From: Opitutales bacterium
Lineage (GTDB): Bacteria; Verrucomicrobiota; Verrucomicrobiia; Opitutales; JABSRG01
Assembly: GCA_028280845.1 (NCBI GenBank)
Contig: JANQKZ010000030.1
Location: 1 to 64,000, forward strand
DNA: 64,000 nucleotides
Direction: 5' to 3'
Part shown: piece by piece, positions 1-7,646 of the stretch
How positions within the stretch are numbered: the first letter of the stretch is position 1
Layout of the letters: every line of letters begins with the position of its first letter
The notes under the pieces: generated by a model
The model's input: only the letters and a program-made list of their open reading frames with translations
Databases searched by the model: none
Told to the model about the DNA's origin: nothing
Position numbers and translations under genes: made by a program

Positions 1-204
1 GGGCGTGAAAGAGGGGGGCGTCATATTGGGGGGCAGGGTGGGCGGCGTAATATTTGGCGGGGGCGGGGGAATCATATCGGGAGGGCCACCAGAGGGAGCC
101 GCCATACCGGGATCTGTGGGCGTGCTTTGCCCAAAGAGAGAACCGCCCACCAGACCTAAACTGGCCAAGCCAAGAAGAATAAACCGTTTTCTATGTCGAG
201 GCAT
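1..204 (-). CDS. Secreted proline-rich protein, partial (3' end beyond window)
   Basis: Only the first 68 codons are present; the frame stays open to base 1. The product starts MPRHRKR, followed by a hydrophobic stretch and a likely cleavage site around SLFGQ, so it should be exported. After that it is almost entirely Pro, Gly, Thr, Asn and Met (PPPPPN, TLPPN). It lies 20 bases after the anti-sigma-like gene on the same strand and is probably the third gene of the sigma-factor unit. Function is not recognisable; a periplasmic sensor or structural protein under control of the sigma factor is an inference. Confidence 0.65.
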   Translation of the reverse strand, partial: MPRHRKRFILLGLASLGLVGGSLFGQSTPTDPGMAAPSGGPPDMIPPPPPNITPPTLPPNMTPPSFTP

Positions 205-224
205 CGTGTGTTTTGCCAAAGGGA

Positions 225-674
225 TTAGGAGTTAAACGAATCAGACAGTAAGGCGAGTACTTCCAGATTGTCTTCTTCGAAAAGAATTTCCAGGTCTTGT
301 AGCGTATCTTCCAGGGCGAGCAATTCGTCCTCCGTCAACTCCGCCTTCGCCATCAGCGGCGTATCTTCCAGGGGCTGCGTCTGGGTGAGGGTAGGGTTTT
401 CCAGGGTGGTGGAATCTACCGGGACCGAGCTCGGGGTTTTCAGAAAAATGCCAACGGTGAGGGCAGCGGCGGCGGCCAGGCCCAATCCTCCGATCACGGT
501 GGGGAAGGAGATCACCTTCCTGGAGGGGAGAGGGGCGGCTTCCGGCTCTGGGTCAGCATCCGGTGCATCCAAGTCGGTCTTCAGGATTTCCGTGAGGACG
601 CGGTCCTTGAAGGCCGCATCGGGTTGAATGGGCTGGCTGCTCAGCAATTGATCCAGTTTATCGTCAGGATTCAT
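225..674 (-). CDS. Putative membrane-anchored anti-sigma factor
   Basis: The 149-residue product has an acidic cytoplasmic N-terminus (MNPDDKLDQLLSSQ), one transmembrane segment at about residues 58-79 (VIGGLGLAAAAALTVGIFL) and an acidic Glu/Leu-rich extracytoplasmic tail rich in predicted helix. There is no HxxxCxxC zinc motif. It begins 16 bases after the stop of the ECF sigma gene, which is the usual place for a cognate anti-sigma factor. The assignment rests on position and topology, not on a recognised domain. The hydrophilic tail could be the sensing part. Confidence 0.6.
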   Translation of the reverse strand: MNPDDKLDQLLSSQPIQPDAAFKDRVLTEILKTDLDAPDADPEPEAAPLPSRKVISFPTVIGGLGLAAAAALTVGIFLKTPSSVPVDSTTLENPTLTQTQPLEDTPLMAKAELTEDELLALEDTLQDLEILFEEDNLEVLALLSDSFNS

Positions 675-690
675 GGTGATAAGGTCTCTA

Positions 691-1254
691 TCATTTGAGA
701 AGCTGCTCTTTCAGAGAAGCTTTTAATTTCTGGCGTGCCCGGAAGATCCAGGTCTTCACGGAGCTTTCGGTGGTGTCCAGGATATCCGCGATTTCCTGGT
801 AGCTTAATTCCTGCTGTTTAAAGAGAAGAATGGCCGAGCGTTGATTCTCGGGGAGGTCCTGGATAGCGTGTTGGAAGGCCTCCTCAATTTCCATCTGCTC
901 GAGGTCGATCCGGCCCGATACACTGCCGGTCAGTTCAGCGGGGTCGGTCACATCCACGGGTTTGCGTTGGGCGCGACGGTATTCGTTGATGAGGAGCCGG
1001 CGCGCGATCGAAAAGAGAAAGGTCGAGAACTTGGCGGTGGGCTGATAGCGGGGGGCGGCTTTATACAGTTTGACGAAAAGGATCTGGGCGAGATCCTCTG
1101 CTTCCTGGTGGGACTGCAAAGACCGGTAGAAGAAATTGATCAGCGGGGACTGCCAGCGTTCGACGAGCTGCCCCATGGCCTGGTGGTTTCCAGCAGCGAG
1201 TCGTCGCATGAGTTCGACATCCAGGTCCTGGGTTGAAATTTCGGGGTCGACCAT
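691..1254 (-). CDS. RNA polymerase ECF-type sigma-70 factor
   Basis: The frame is open back to 1563, but the sigma-like part begins at the ATG at 1254 (MVDPEIS), giving 187 residues, the usual ECF length. Sigma region 2 covers about residues 12-100 (AEDLAQILFVKLYKA; FSTFLFSIARRLLINEYRR). Region 4 covers about 125-180 (LPENQRSAILLFKQQELSYQEIADIL, ending with the recognition helix TESSVKTWIFRARQKLK). It heads a unit with a membrane anti-sigma candidate and a secreted protein, so it probably answers an envelope signal. The start is not certain because no Shine-Dalgarno is visible. Confidence 0.85.
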   Translation of the reverse strand: MVDPEISTQDLDVELMRRLAAGNHQAMGQLVERWQSPLINFFYRSLQSHQEAEDLAQILFVKLYKAAPRYQPTAKFSTFLFSIARRLLINEYRRAQRKPVDVTDPAELTGSVSGRIDLEQMEIEEAFQHAIQDLPENQRSAILLFKQQELSYQEIADILDTTESSVKTWIFRARQKLKASLKEQLLK

Positions 1255-1797
1255 AGTGTTGGGAGCAGATGTATCTGATTCCTGTTCCGGGGCAGATGTC
1301 AACCCGGTCAAGGTCCAAGAAATAGGATAGAATATGGCGTTGGTTGCGCTCACGTATAAGGTATATCCCTTCCTGTCCCCTAAAGTTGCATGCCCATCGG
1401 CTTTTTCGACAAAAGTTTTGAGACCCGGGGGGCGGAGCTGACTGGCTTGAAACGAGGAGATGGGGCCACCCGGTTTCGGCCCCATGTGAATAAATGTGAA
1501 CACTGGGAGCAATTTGAATAACTTCAACTTGCCCCGAGGGAGCGGGAAAGTTCTGATTTCCACAGAAACGACACCTAATCGTTGTCATTCTGTTACTTGT
1601 TAAGCCAGCCTGTCGTCACCCAATATATTGGGGTTCTTATGTTAATTTTTTCCATATCTAGTATCTTTTTTTTGACAAAGTGAAAACAAGAACCCATCTT
1701 CCCCATACTCTTTTTTAGAATCCCTTCCAGCGAAACCCCTCAGCCACGAACCTATTACTCGATAACATCTTCCTAAACCCTCCCCTGCCACGAACTA
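1255..1797. other. Intergenic region between divergent sigma factor and nrdB
   Basis: The sigma-factor frame continues without a stop to 1563, but the extra sequence has no sigma character, so it is probably untranslated leader. The right half carries the tandem NrdR-type sites at 1618-1664, then a TTGACA hexamer at 1672-1677. No good -10 hexamer stands at the expected distance (1695-1700 reads CATCTT). No RNA gene was recognised. Confidence 0.5.
1618..1664 (+). promoter_or_regulatory. Tandem NrdR boxes upstream of nrdB
   Basis: Two sites match the NrdR box core C-W-A-T-A-T-A-T-W-G: CAATATATTG at 1621-1630 (all ten positions) and CCATATCTAG at 1652-1661 (two mismatches). Their starts are 31 bp apart, the roughly three-turn spacing known for NrdR operators. 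They lie 134-177 bp before the nrdB start codon. NrdR is a Zn-finger/ATP-cone repressor of ribonucleotide reductase genes; its gene is not in this window. The second site is weaker and its role is inferred from the spacing. Confidence 0.7.
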
Positions 1798-2883
1798 ATG
1801 GAAAAAACCTACACAATTGGAAATCGTAAATTTGTATTGGATGAGGCAAAAGCCGAAGCCGCTTATGCCGCCAAGCAGGTAATCAATGGTCGTGAGACTA
1901 TGACCTTCAACCTGCTCCCTCTCAAGTATCAGTGGGCCTATGATCTCTACAAGACCATGAAGGCAAACCATTGGGAGCCTGAAGATATTCCGATGCAGAA
2001 AGACGTAGAGCAGTGGCGTGACCCCCAGGCTCTGTCCGATGTTGAGCGGTGGATCATCATGATGGGGATCGGCTATTTCTCAGCGGCAGAAGGAATTGTA
2101 GGCGACAATATTCTGCATGTGGTTCGAGAGTTAGTCACCGCTCCTGAGTTGAAGTTGGTTTTGGGCCGCCATGCTCACGAAGAGAATATCCACGCGGATA
2201 GCCTGCTCTACATGGTCAGTTCCCTGGGGATCAATCCCCACGAGTGCGAGGCTATGTTTGAACAGATTCCTACCATCGTGAAGAAAAACGAGTTTGTCAC
2301 GCGGACCAGTCACGATCTGCGTCGCGATATCGACCTCACGGACACGGCAACGAAGCAGATGCTGGCCAAGAATATGTTTGTCTTCGGCCAGGTGATGGAG
2401 GGCACCCAATTCTATGGGCTCTTCGGTATGGTTCTCAGTCTTTATCGCCAAAATAAATTTCCCGGCATTGGACAGATGTTCCGCTACACCCTGCGGGACG
2501 AATCCAATCACATCGAGCTGTTCCGCCATCTCTTCATGGACCTCATTGACGAGAATCCCGATGTATGGACCGAATCTTTCCGACAAGAGTTAACTGAAAC
2601 TATGAAGGAAGGCGTAGATCTGGAGAAAGAATTCATCGCCGACTGTTTGCCTGTAAACAGCGTCGGTCTGAGTAAGGACGAATTCTGCCAGTATATTGAT
2701 TACATCGCCGACCGCCGCCTGGAAGGGTGTGGCTTGAGCCCGATTCATTCTGGGGTCGCCAATCCCTTCCCCTGGTTAGCAGAGATGATGGACATCAAGA
2801 AAGAGCAGAACTTCTTCGAAGGGCGTGTAACGGAATATCAAAAAGCCTCTGCCCTGGAATCTGTTGATGACGACGATCTCTAA
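1798..2883 (+). CDS. nrdB: Ribonucleotide reductase class I small subunit, chlamydial (Ic-like) type
   Basis: Radical-generating beta subunit that works with NrdA to make deoxyribonucleotides. The 361-residue product aligns along its length with chlamydial R2 (LPLKYQWAYDLY near 40, IADRRLE near 303, NPFPW near 322). Metal ligands are visible as E98, E129, H132, E201, E235 and H238; the first ligand is Glu, as in class Ic, not Asp as in class Ia. The position four residues after H132, which carries the radical Tyr in class Ia and Phe in Chlamydia, is Leu136. Tyr347 in the C-terminal tail fits the residue of the radical-transfer path. The ATG start lacks a clear Shine-Dalgarno. A terminator follows, so nrdA is not simply co-transcribed. 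Confidence 0.95.
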   Translation: MEKTYTIGNRKFVLDEAKAEAAYAAKQVINGRETMTFNLLPLKYQWAYDLYKTMKANHWEPEDIPMQKDVEQWRDPQALSDVERWIIMMGIGYFSAAEGIVGDNILHVVRELVTAPELKLVLGRHAHEENIHADSLLYMVSSLGINPHECEAMFEQIPTIVKKNEFVTRTSHDLRRDIDLTDTATKQMLAKNMFVFGQVMEGTQFYGLFGMVLSLYRQNKFPGIGQMFRYTLRDESNHIELFRHLFMDLIDENPDVWTESFRQELTETMKEGVDLEKEFIADCLPVNSVGLSKDEFCQYIDYIADRRLEGCGLSPIHSGVANPFPWLAEMMDIKKEQNFFEGRVTEYQKASALESVDDDDL

Positions 2884-2912
2884 GATTTGCGAACGTGCTG
2901 AACGCTAGGCTA

Positions 2913-2945
2913 AAAGCGCGGGGTGTGGTGGCCCCGCGCTTTTTC
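2913..2945 (+). terminator. Rho-independent terminator after nrdB
   Basis: An 11-bp stem (AAAGCGCGGGG pairing with CCCCGCGCTTT) with an 8-base loop is followed by T residues. It begins 30 bases after the nrdB stop. Confidence 0.9.
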
Positions 2946-3066
2946 CTCCCTCTGTCTGTTTTTGTGTGACATTCCCGTGTTGGAAGCCGGCTGGAAACAG
3001 CCTTGCGAATAACCCTCGCCCCCCTGTTCTTTTCCTTACGATCTTATGTTATTGTTTTCGCTAGCA

Positions 3067-3114
3067 CTCCAATATCTTGGGTTAGGTTTCCTAATAAAAA
3101 CCTATATGTTGTGT
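3067..3114 (+). promoter_or_regulatory. Tandem NrdR boxes upstream of nrdA
   Basis: Core CAATATCTTG at 3070-3079 and core CTATATGTTG at 3102-3111 each differ from the NrdR core at one position. The full 16-mer at 3099-3114 (AACCTATATGTTGTGT) matches the NrdR consensus at 13 of 16 positions. The starts are 32 bp apart. Together with the pair before nrdB this makes a two-promoter NrdR regulon in this window. Confidence 0.75.
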
Positions 3115-3361
3115 GAGTAGCATCGATTAGCGTTGACTGTTAGTAAAAAACAATAACCCTTTATTTCAATTCTGTTACCAAACTGTAATCTCTTCTCCTG
3201 AAACGCTTGCTCTTTGGTTTCAACCTTATTGATCCGACTTCCCGCGATAGCTGCCGCTGTCTCTGCATTTCCCGATCCTCCATGATTTTCGTCTATTATT
3301 GCCGCTATACAACCGGCCCCTCTCATCGGGGTTAACCTTTGATTTTTCCATTCAACTTCGC

Positions 3362-3383
3362 GGAGAGGGCCCTCTCCTTTTCC
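3362..3383 (+). promoter_or_regulatory. Leader palindrome before nrdA, possible attenuator hairpin
   Basis: GGAGAGGGCCCTCTCC is a perfect palindrome able to fold as a 6-bp stem with a 4-base loop, followed by TTTTCC. It ends 57 bases before the nrdA ATG. The T tract is short, so a terminator or attenuator role is only a possibility. Confidence 0.3.
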
Positions 3384-3434
3384 TTTCAGAACCTTAAATC
3401 GAACCCAGCTAACATCCCGACCTAATCCTTATCC

Positions 3435-6400
3435 ATGATCCGAAAAGTAACCGTTGAAGAGGACCTTGCCCTCAAACATTTTGCCTCCACGCCAGCCGAT
3501 CAGAAACCTCGTTTTAATTGGCAGGAAGTCTTCGGGGAGGACGCAGTCTCTCCGGAAATCCAAATCAGTTTAAACGGAACCGATCGTTCCCTCGACCTTG
3601 CAGAAATCGCCAGTACTATCGGCAACGCATTAACCGACCTGCTCCTGGCCCGTCATGAGGAAGAAATTTACACGGAAGAAAACCGTAAGTTTGTGGCGGC
3701 GGTGGCCAAGGAAGTCGGGGACCGTCTGGTCAGGGAAATTAACGAAGGCAAGGGGCTTCGTCTGTCGGAAAACGATCTCTATCTTTTAATTGAAAAAGCG
3801 CTCATTGAAAACGATGCCTACGATGTGGCCAAGAGCCTCGTCTTTAACCGGGCTATCCTGCAGGGGGATAAACATGCCGAAGAACTTACCGACATGCTTG
3901 AAACCCAGGTGACTCCCGTCCGTTTGATTCGACGTAATCGGCAAGTGGTGCCCTGGAACGAAGGCAAGATCGAGATTGCCGTCCGCAAAGCGTTCCTTTC
4001 CCTGGAACTGGATAGTGAGCCGGCTGTGGATGTGGCTCGAGCCGTGACGCTTCGGGTGAGTGATAAAGGCCAGGCCTTCATCAACATCGAGGATGTTCAA
4101 GACATTGTTCAGGAGGAGTTGATGCGTCAGGGGCATTTCAAAGTGGCCGAGGCTTATATTCTCTACCGGGCTCATCAGTCGCGTCGGCGGGATGAAGACG
4201 GCATCCAGGAGGAGATGGAATCTCGCCAGGATTCCATGATTGTGATCCGTCGACCCGACGGAGAATCCTTCTTCTGGGATGGGGTCGATCTGAAACGACG
4301 GATCGAATATGCCATGATCGGGCTGGAACTTCGCTTTACGGCCGATGAGATTGAGGCCGAGCTGCGTCGGTCTCTCTATCCGGAAATGACGGTGGCTGAC
4401 TTGCAAAAGACAATCCTGCTCAATGCGAAAACCCTGATTGAAAAAGACGCGGACTTTGCCAAATTTGCCGGTCGCATCCTGCTCACTTATATCTATGAAG
4501 AAGTCCTCGACTGGGACATCGCCAGAGATGGCATTCATGGGCTTCGTGATGCGCATAAAAAGGCCTTCAAGGAAAACCTGAAACGGGGACGGGATATCGA
4601 GCGAATCAATCCGCGCCTCCTGGATTACAAGCTGGATCAGTTGGCCGATGCGATCGATCCGTCCGCCGATATGGACTTCGACTACCTCGGCATTCAAACC
4701 CTGTATGACCGCTATCTGATTATCGACAAGCAGCGCCAGCCGCACCGCCGCCTGGAAGTTCCCCAATTATTCTGGATGCGCGTGTCCATGGGGCTCTTCC
4801 TCGATTACGAGGAAAACCGTGAAGATTTCGTTATCCAGCTCTACAACCTGTATAAGAGCCGTCGGTTCTGCTCCTCCACCCCGACCCTCTTCAATAGCGG
4901 CACGCTGCACAGCCAGCTCTCCAGCTGTTATCTCTACAAAGTGGACGACAACATCGAATCTATTATGGTGCGGGGTATCGCGGAAAACGCCTTTCTATCC
5001 AAGTGGGCCGGAGGCTTAGGCGGCTCCTGGACGAGCGTGCGTGGTACCGGCAGCTACATCAAGGGTACCAACGGGGAGAGTCAGGGAGTCATTCCTTTCC
5101 TCAAGTTGCACAATGACCAACTCGTAGCCGTAAACCAGGGCGGCAAGCGCCGTGGTTCCGGATGCGCTTATCTGGAATCCTGGCACAATGACATCCTCGA
5201 TTTCCTTGAGCTTCGTAAGAACGTAGGGGACGACCGCCGCCGTACCCACGATATGAATACAGCAAACTGGATTCCCGACCTGTTCATGAAGCGAATGGAA
5301 GCCCGGGAAGAGTGGACGCTGTTCCGTTCCAGCGAAGTGCCGGAGTTGCACGAGCTCTATGGAAAAGCCTTTGAGGACAAGTATACCGAATATGAAGCCA
5401 AGGCAGAGCGGGGGGAAATCATCGGGAAGAAGATCCCGGCCCTCGACCTGTGGAAAGGTATGTTGAAGATGCTGTTCGAAACCGGGCACCCTTGGATCAC
5501 TTTTAAAGATCCCTGTAACGTCCGGAGCCCGCAGGACCACGCCGGAGTGATCCACAGTTCGAATCTCTGCACGGAAATTACGCTGAATACCGGCGCAGAT
5601 GAAACCGCGGTCTGCAACCTGGGGTCGGTCATCCTCGATAACCATCTGGATAAGGATGGGAATATCGACCATGAAAAGCTGCGCAACACGATTCAAATCG
5701 CAGTTCGTGCCCTCGACAATGTCATCGATATCAATTTTTATCCGACTGAAGCCGCGCAGAATTCGAACCGCCGCCACCGCCCCATTGGCATGGGGGTGAT
5801 GGGTCTCCAAAATGCCCTCTACCGCAAGGGGCTGCGATTCGATTCGGAAGAAGCCGTGGAATTCAATGACGAATTCATGGAAGCCATCTGCTACTATGCC
5901 TATGAAGCCTCCAGTGACCTGGCGGATGAGAAAGGTGCCTATAGCAGCTTTAAGGGATCCAAGTGGGACCGTGGCCTCATGCCGTCTGACACGCTGGAGC
6001 TGCTGGAGCAGGAGCGCGGTGAGAAAATCGAGGTGTCCCGGGTTTCCAGGATGGATTGGGATGCCCTGCGGACTAAAATCCAAAAGCAGGGCATGCGGAA
6101 TTCCAATGTGATTGCGATCGCCCCGACCGCGACGATTTCCAACATCATGGGCACTACTCCTTGTATTGAGCCGACTTATAAAAATCTCTTTGTGAAGAGT
6201 AATCTGTCCGGTGACTTCATTGTCCTGAATGTGCACTTGGTGAAGGATCTCAAAAGCCGTGGCCTGTGGAATGATGAGATGGTTGACCAGTTGAAGTATT
6301 TTGATGGTGAACTGACCGACATCGCGGAAATCCCTGAAGACTTGAAAGAGAAATACAAAACGGCCTTTGGTATCTCCCCTGAGTGGATTATTGATTGTGC

Positions 6401-6692
6401 CGCCCGACGTCAGAAATGGATAGATCAGGCCCAAAGTGTGAATCTCTGGTTGGGCGAACCCAGCCTGAAGACCTTGTCCCACATGTATCGCCGCGCCTGG
6501 CGAACCGGCTTGAAGACGACCTATTACCTGCGCACGCTCCAAGCTTCCAATATTGAGAAGGCGACTGTGAAGGTGAAAAAGGAAATGATCGGCACCATGG
6601 CAGGTGAGCAGCGTCAATACACCGAAGCGGAAGTGAAGGCATGTTCGATCGAAGCCATGCGCAACGGCGAAGAATGTGAGGCGTGCCAATGA
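3435..6692 (+). CDS. nrdA: Ribonucleotide reductase class I large subunit with repeated ATP-cones
   Basis: Catalytic alpha subunit reducing ribonucleoside diphosphates. At 1085 residues it is far longer than the E. coli protein because of its N-terminus: ATP-cone-like domains lie at about 160-250 (VTPVRLIRRNRQVVPWNEGK) and 268-360, and residues about 45-145 look like a third, degenerate cone. Active-site residues are visible: C498 (QLSSCYL) and C727 (AVCNLGS) as the redox pair, and N710, C712 and E714 (NLCTE). The C-terminal shuttle pair is C1081 and C1084 (ECEACQ). A YY pair occurs near the end (TTYYLRTLQ). The architecture and length resemble chlamydial NrdA, matching the NrdB type. Long antisense frames inside this gene are shadows. 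Confidence 0.96.
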   Translation: MIRKVTVEEDLALKHFASTPADQKPRFNWQEVFGEDAVSPEIQISLNGTDRSLDLAEIASTIGNALTDLLLARHEEEIYTEENRKFVAAVAKEVGDRLVREINEGKGLRLSENDLYLLIEKALIENDAYDVAKSLVFNRAILQGDKHAEELTDMLETQVTPVRLIRRNRQVVPWNEGKIEIAVRKAFLSLELDSEPAVDVARAVTLRVSDKGQAFINIEDVQDIVQEELMRQGHFKVAEAYILYRAHQSRRRDEDGIQEEMESRQDSMIVIRRPDGESFFWDGVDLKRRIEYAMIGLELRFTADEIEAELRRSLYPEMTVADLQKTILLNAKTLIEKDADFAKFAGRILLTYIYEEVLDWDIARDGIHGLRDAHKKAFKENLKRGRDIERINPRLLDYKLDQLADAIDPSADMDFDYLGIQTLYDRYLIIDKQRQPHRRLEVPQLFWMRVSMGLFLDYEENREDFVIQLYNLYKSRRFCSSTPTLFNSGTLHSQLSSCYLYKVDDNIESIMVRGIAENAFLSKWAGGLGGSWTSVRGTGSYIKGTNGESQGVIPFLKLHNDQLVAVNQGGKRRGSGCAYLESWHNDILDFLELRKNVGDDRRRTHDMNTANWIPDLFMKRMEAREEWTLFRSSEVPELHELYGKAFEDKYTEYEAKAERGEIIGKKIPALDLWKGMLKMLFETGHPWITFKDPCNVRSPQDHAGVIHSSNLCTEITLNTGADETAVCNLGSVILDNHLDKDGNIDHEKLRNTIQIAVRALDNVIDINFYPTEAAQNSNRRHRPIGMGVMGLQNALYRKGLRFDSEEAVEFNDEFMEAICYYAYEASSDLADEKGAYSSFKGSKWDRGLMPSDTLELLEQERGEKIEVSRVSRMDWDALRTKIQKQGMRNSNVIAIAPTATISNIMGTTPCIEPTYKNLFVKSNLSGDFIVLNVHLVKDLKSRGLWNDEMVDQLKYFDGELTDIAEIPEDLKEKYKTAFGISPEWIIDCAARRQKWIDQAQSVNLWLGEPSLKTLSHMYRRAWRTGLKTTYYLRTLQASNIEKATVKVKKEMIGTMAGEQRQYTEAEVKACSIEAMRNGEECEACQ

Positions 6693-6793
6693 TGGCCTGA
6701 ATCCGCATTTTGAAATCCTAACCCGTTTTAAACTTTCGGATAACCACCGATAACGAATCAGAGTAAGAGGAAGTTAGCCCTCGAAAAGAAAGC

Positions 6794-6830
6794 AAAAACC
6801 CTGGCCATTGAATATGGCCGGGGTTTTTTG
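6794..6830 (+). terminator. Rho-independent terminator after nrdA
   Basis: AAAAACCCTGGCC and GGCCGGGGTTTTTT form a strong stem around a short AT-rich loop, ending in six T residues, about 100 bases after the nrdA stop. The following bases to 6980 contain only a fragment resembling a dispersed ACGAAAGACACGAA-type repeat and no gene. Confidence 0.9.
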
Positions 6831-6980
6831 TTTTGAACTACGAAAGACACGAATGCGCACGAAATGAATTCAAGCCATGGGGCCGATCATGGGCGTCTTC
6901 GAATTTCTGCAGGGCCCGCTGTTTGCACGCGGCCGTAGTGCACGGGCACGAGAAAGCGGGAGAAAACCGAGACTCGATGA

Positions 6981-7544
6981 TCAATGAAGGAGAAGGTCTT
7001 TTACATCCCTACTGATGAGTTCGGCCTGAAGTGGATTTTTCGGGTTTATCCAGAGGTCGCAGGTCTGTTCCGGCGAGATGATTTTATTGAGAAAACGTTG
7101 GACGCCTTTGCGGGTGGCGTAGGTGGTCCAATGGGCTGGGGTGACGCGATAGGGGGTCCCCCCGAATTCGAATTCGCAAAGGAGTTGGAGATACCAGGTT
7201 TTGCCGCTTTCGCCGTCGCGCGTATCTCCTTTCCAGTATTCCCAGTCCAGGCAGCGGGCGCGGACTTTTGGCCAGTGGCGGCGGTCATGACGGGCGGACT
7301 TCCAGAGGGAAAAAAGGGTGATGCCCAGGCCAAGGAGACACAAGGTGAGGATCCATTCCGGTTGCTTGGCGACGGCAGGAAGGCCGGGGAGAAAGACCCC
7401 GCTGGCGGCCAGCAGGAATAATCCCATCCCGAGGAAAGTAAGGGGTTGTGGCTTGATGAAACGGGGTTGTTTCGAAAACGGGATCCATTGGATCCGCTGT
7501 TCCCCATCCCTACATTCCCTATCGACATGTGATGTGGTGTTCAT
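6981..7544 (-). CDS. DUF3592-like two-helix membrane protein
   Basis: The 187-residue product has two hydrophobic segments at about 35-55 and 64-82. A soluble domain follows in which short beta-like stretches (TWYLQLLCEFEFGGTPYRVTP) precede a C-terminal DLWINPKNPLQAEL segment, the pattern seen in DUF3592 family proteins (a CxVDWxNPxxP-like end). Function of that family is not established. The ATG is embedded in the 3' arm of a 38-base inverted repeat, which could hide the start in the mRNA. It lies about 100 bases after the SOUL gene on the same strand. Confidence 0.65.
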   Translation of the reverse strand: MNTTSHVDRECRDGEQRIQWIPFSKQPRFIKPQPLTFLGMGLFLLAASGVFLPGLPAVAKQPEWILTLCLLGLGITLFSLWKSARHDRRHWPKVRARCLDWEYWKGDTRDGESGKTWYLQLLCEFEFGGTPYRVTPAHWTTYATRKGVQRFLNKIISPEQTCDLWINPKNPLQAELISRDVKDLLLH

Positions 7545-7579
7545 ATCCCAACGCTACCTGATAGGTACGTTAGGATATG
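7542..7579. repeat. 38-base imperfect inverted repeat over a start codon
   Basis: CATATCCCAACGCTACCT (7542-7559) and AGGTACGTTAGGATATG (7563-7579) are reverse complements apart from one mismatch and one extra base, with a 3-base loop. The start codon at 7544-7542 on the minus strand is the last part of the 3' arm. It may be a transcript hairpin, a weak terminator for the upstream SOUL gene or a small repeat element. Confidence 0.75.
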
Positions 7580-7646
7580 AGAGTGATGGGATCAATCTTA
7601 TTGTCTTAGGCGAATTCGAAGCTGGCTATTGCTAACCACAGATGGA

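Larger units (their letters stand above)
2946..3434. other. Intergenic region between nrdB terminator and nrdA
   Basis: This stretch of nearly 490 bases contains the nrdA NrdR boxes (3067-3114), a half-degenerate GTTAC-N6-GTAAT direct repeat at 3174-3189, and a GC-rich palindrome close to the gene (3362-3377). No coding sequence was supported: a minus-strand frame at 3102-3326 has no family resemblance. The nrdA leader is long, over 300 bases if transcription starts near the boxes. Confidence 0.5.

Noticed and set aside
1255-1563. N-terminal extension of the sigma factor
   Set aside because: ECF factors begin just before region 2; the extra 103 residues have no sigma features, so they are probably untranslated.
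1672-1700. TTGACA hexamer as a nrdB promoter
   Set aside because: No acceptable -10 hexamer at 16-18 bp spacing, so it is mentioned only in the region entry.
3786-4766. A 326-codon antisense frame inside nrdA
   Set aside because: Shadow of the ATP-cone region; low-complexity composition and no domain.
5016-6689. A 557-codon open frame antisense to nrdA
   Set aside because: It mirrors the codon pattern of nrdA, has no family resemblance and no start signals; nrdA has complete catalytic motifs.
6833-7015. Plus-strand frame beginning NYERHECARNE
   Set aside because: It is a translation of a dispersed ACGAAAGACACGAA-type sequence, and its start is TTG.
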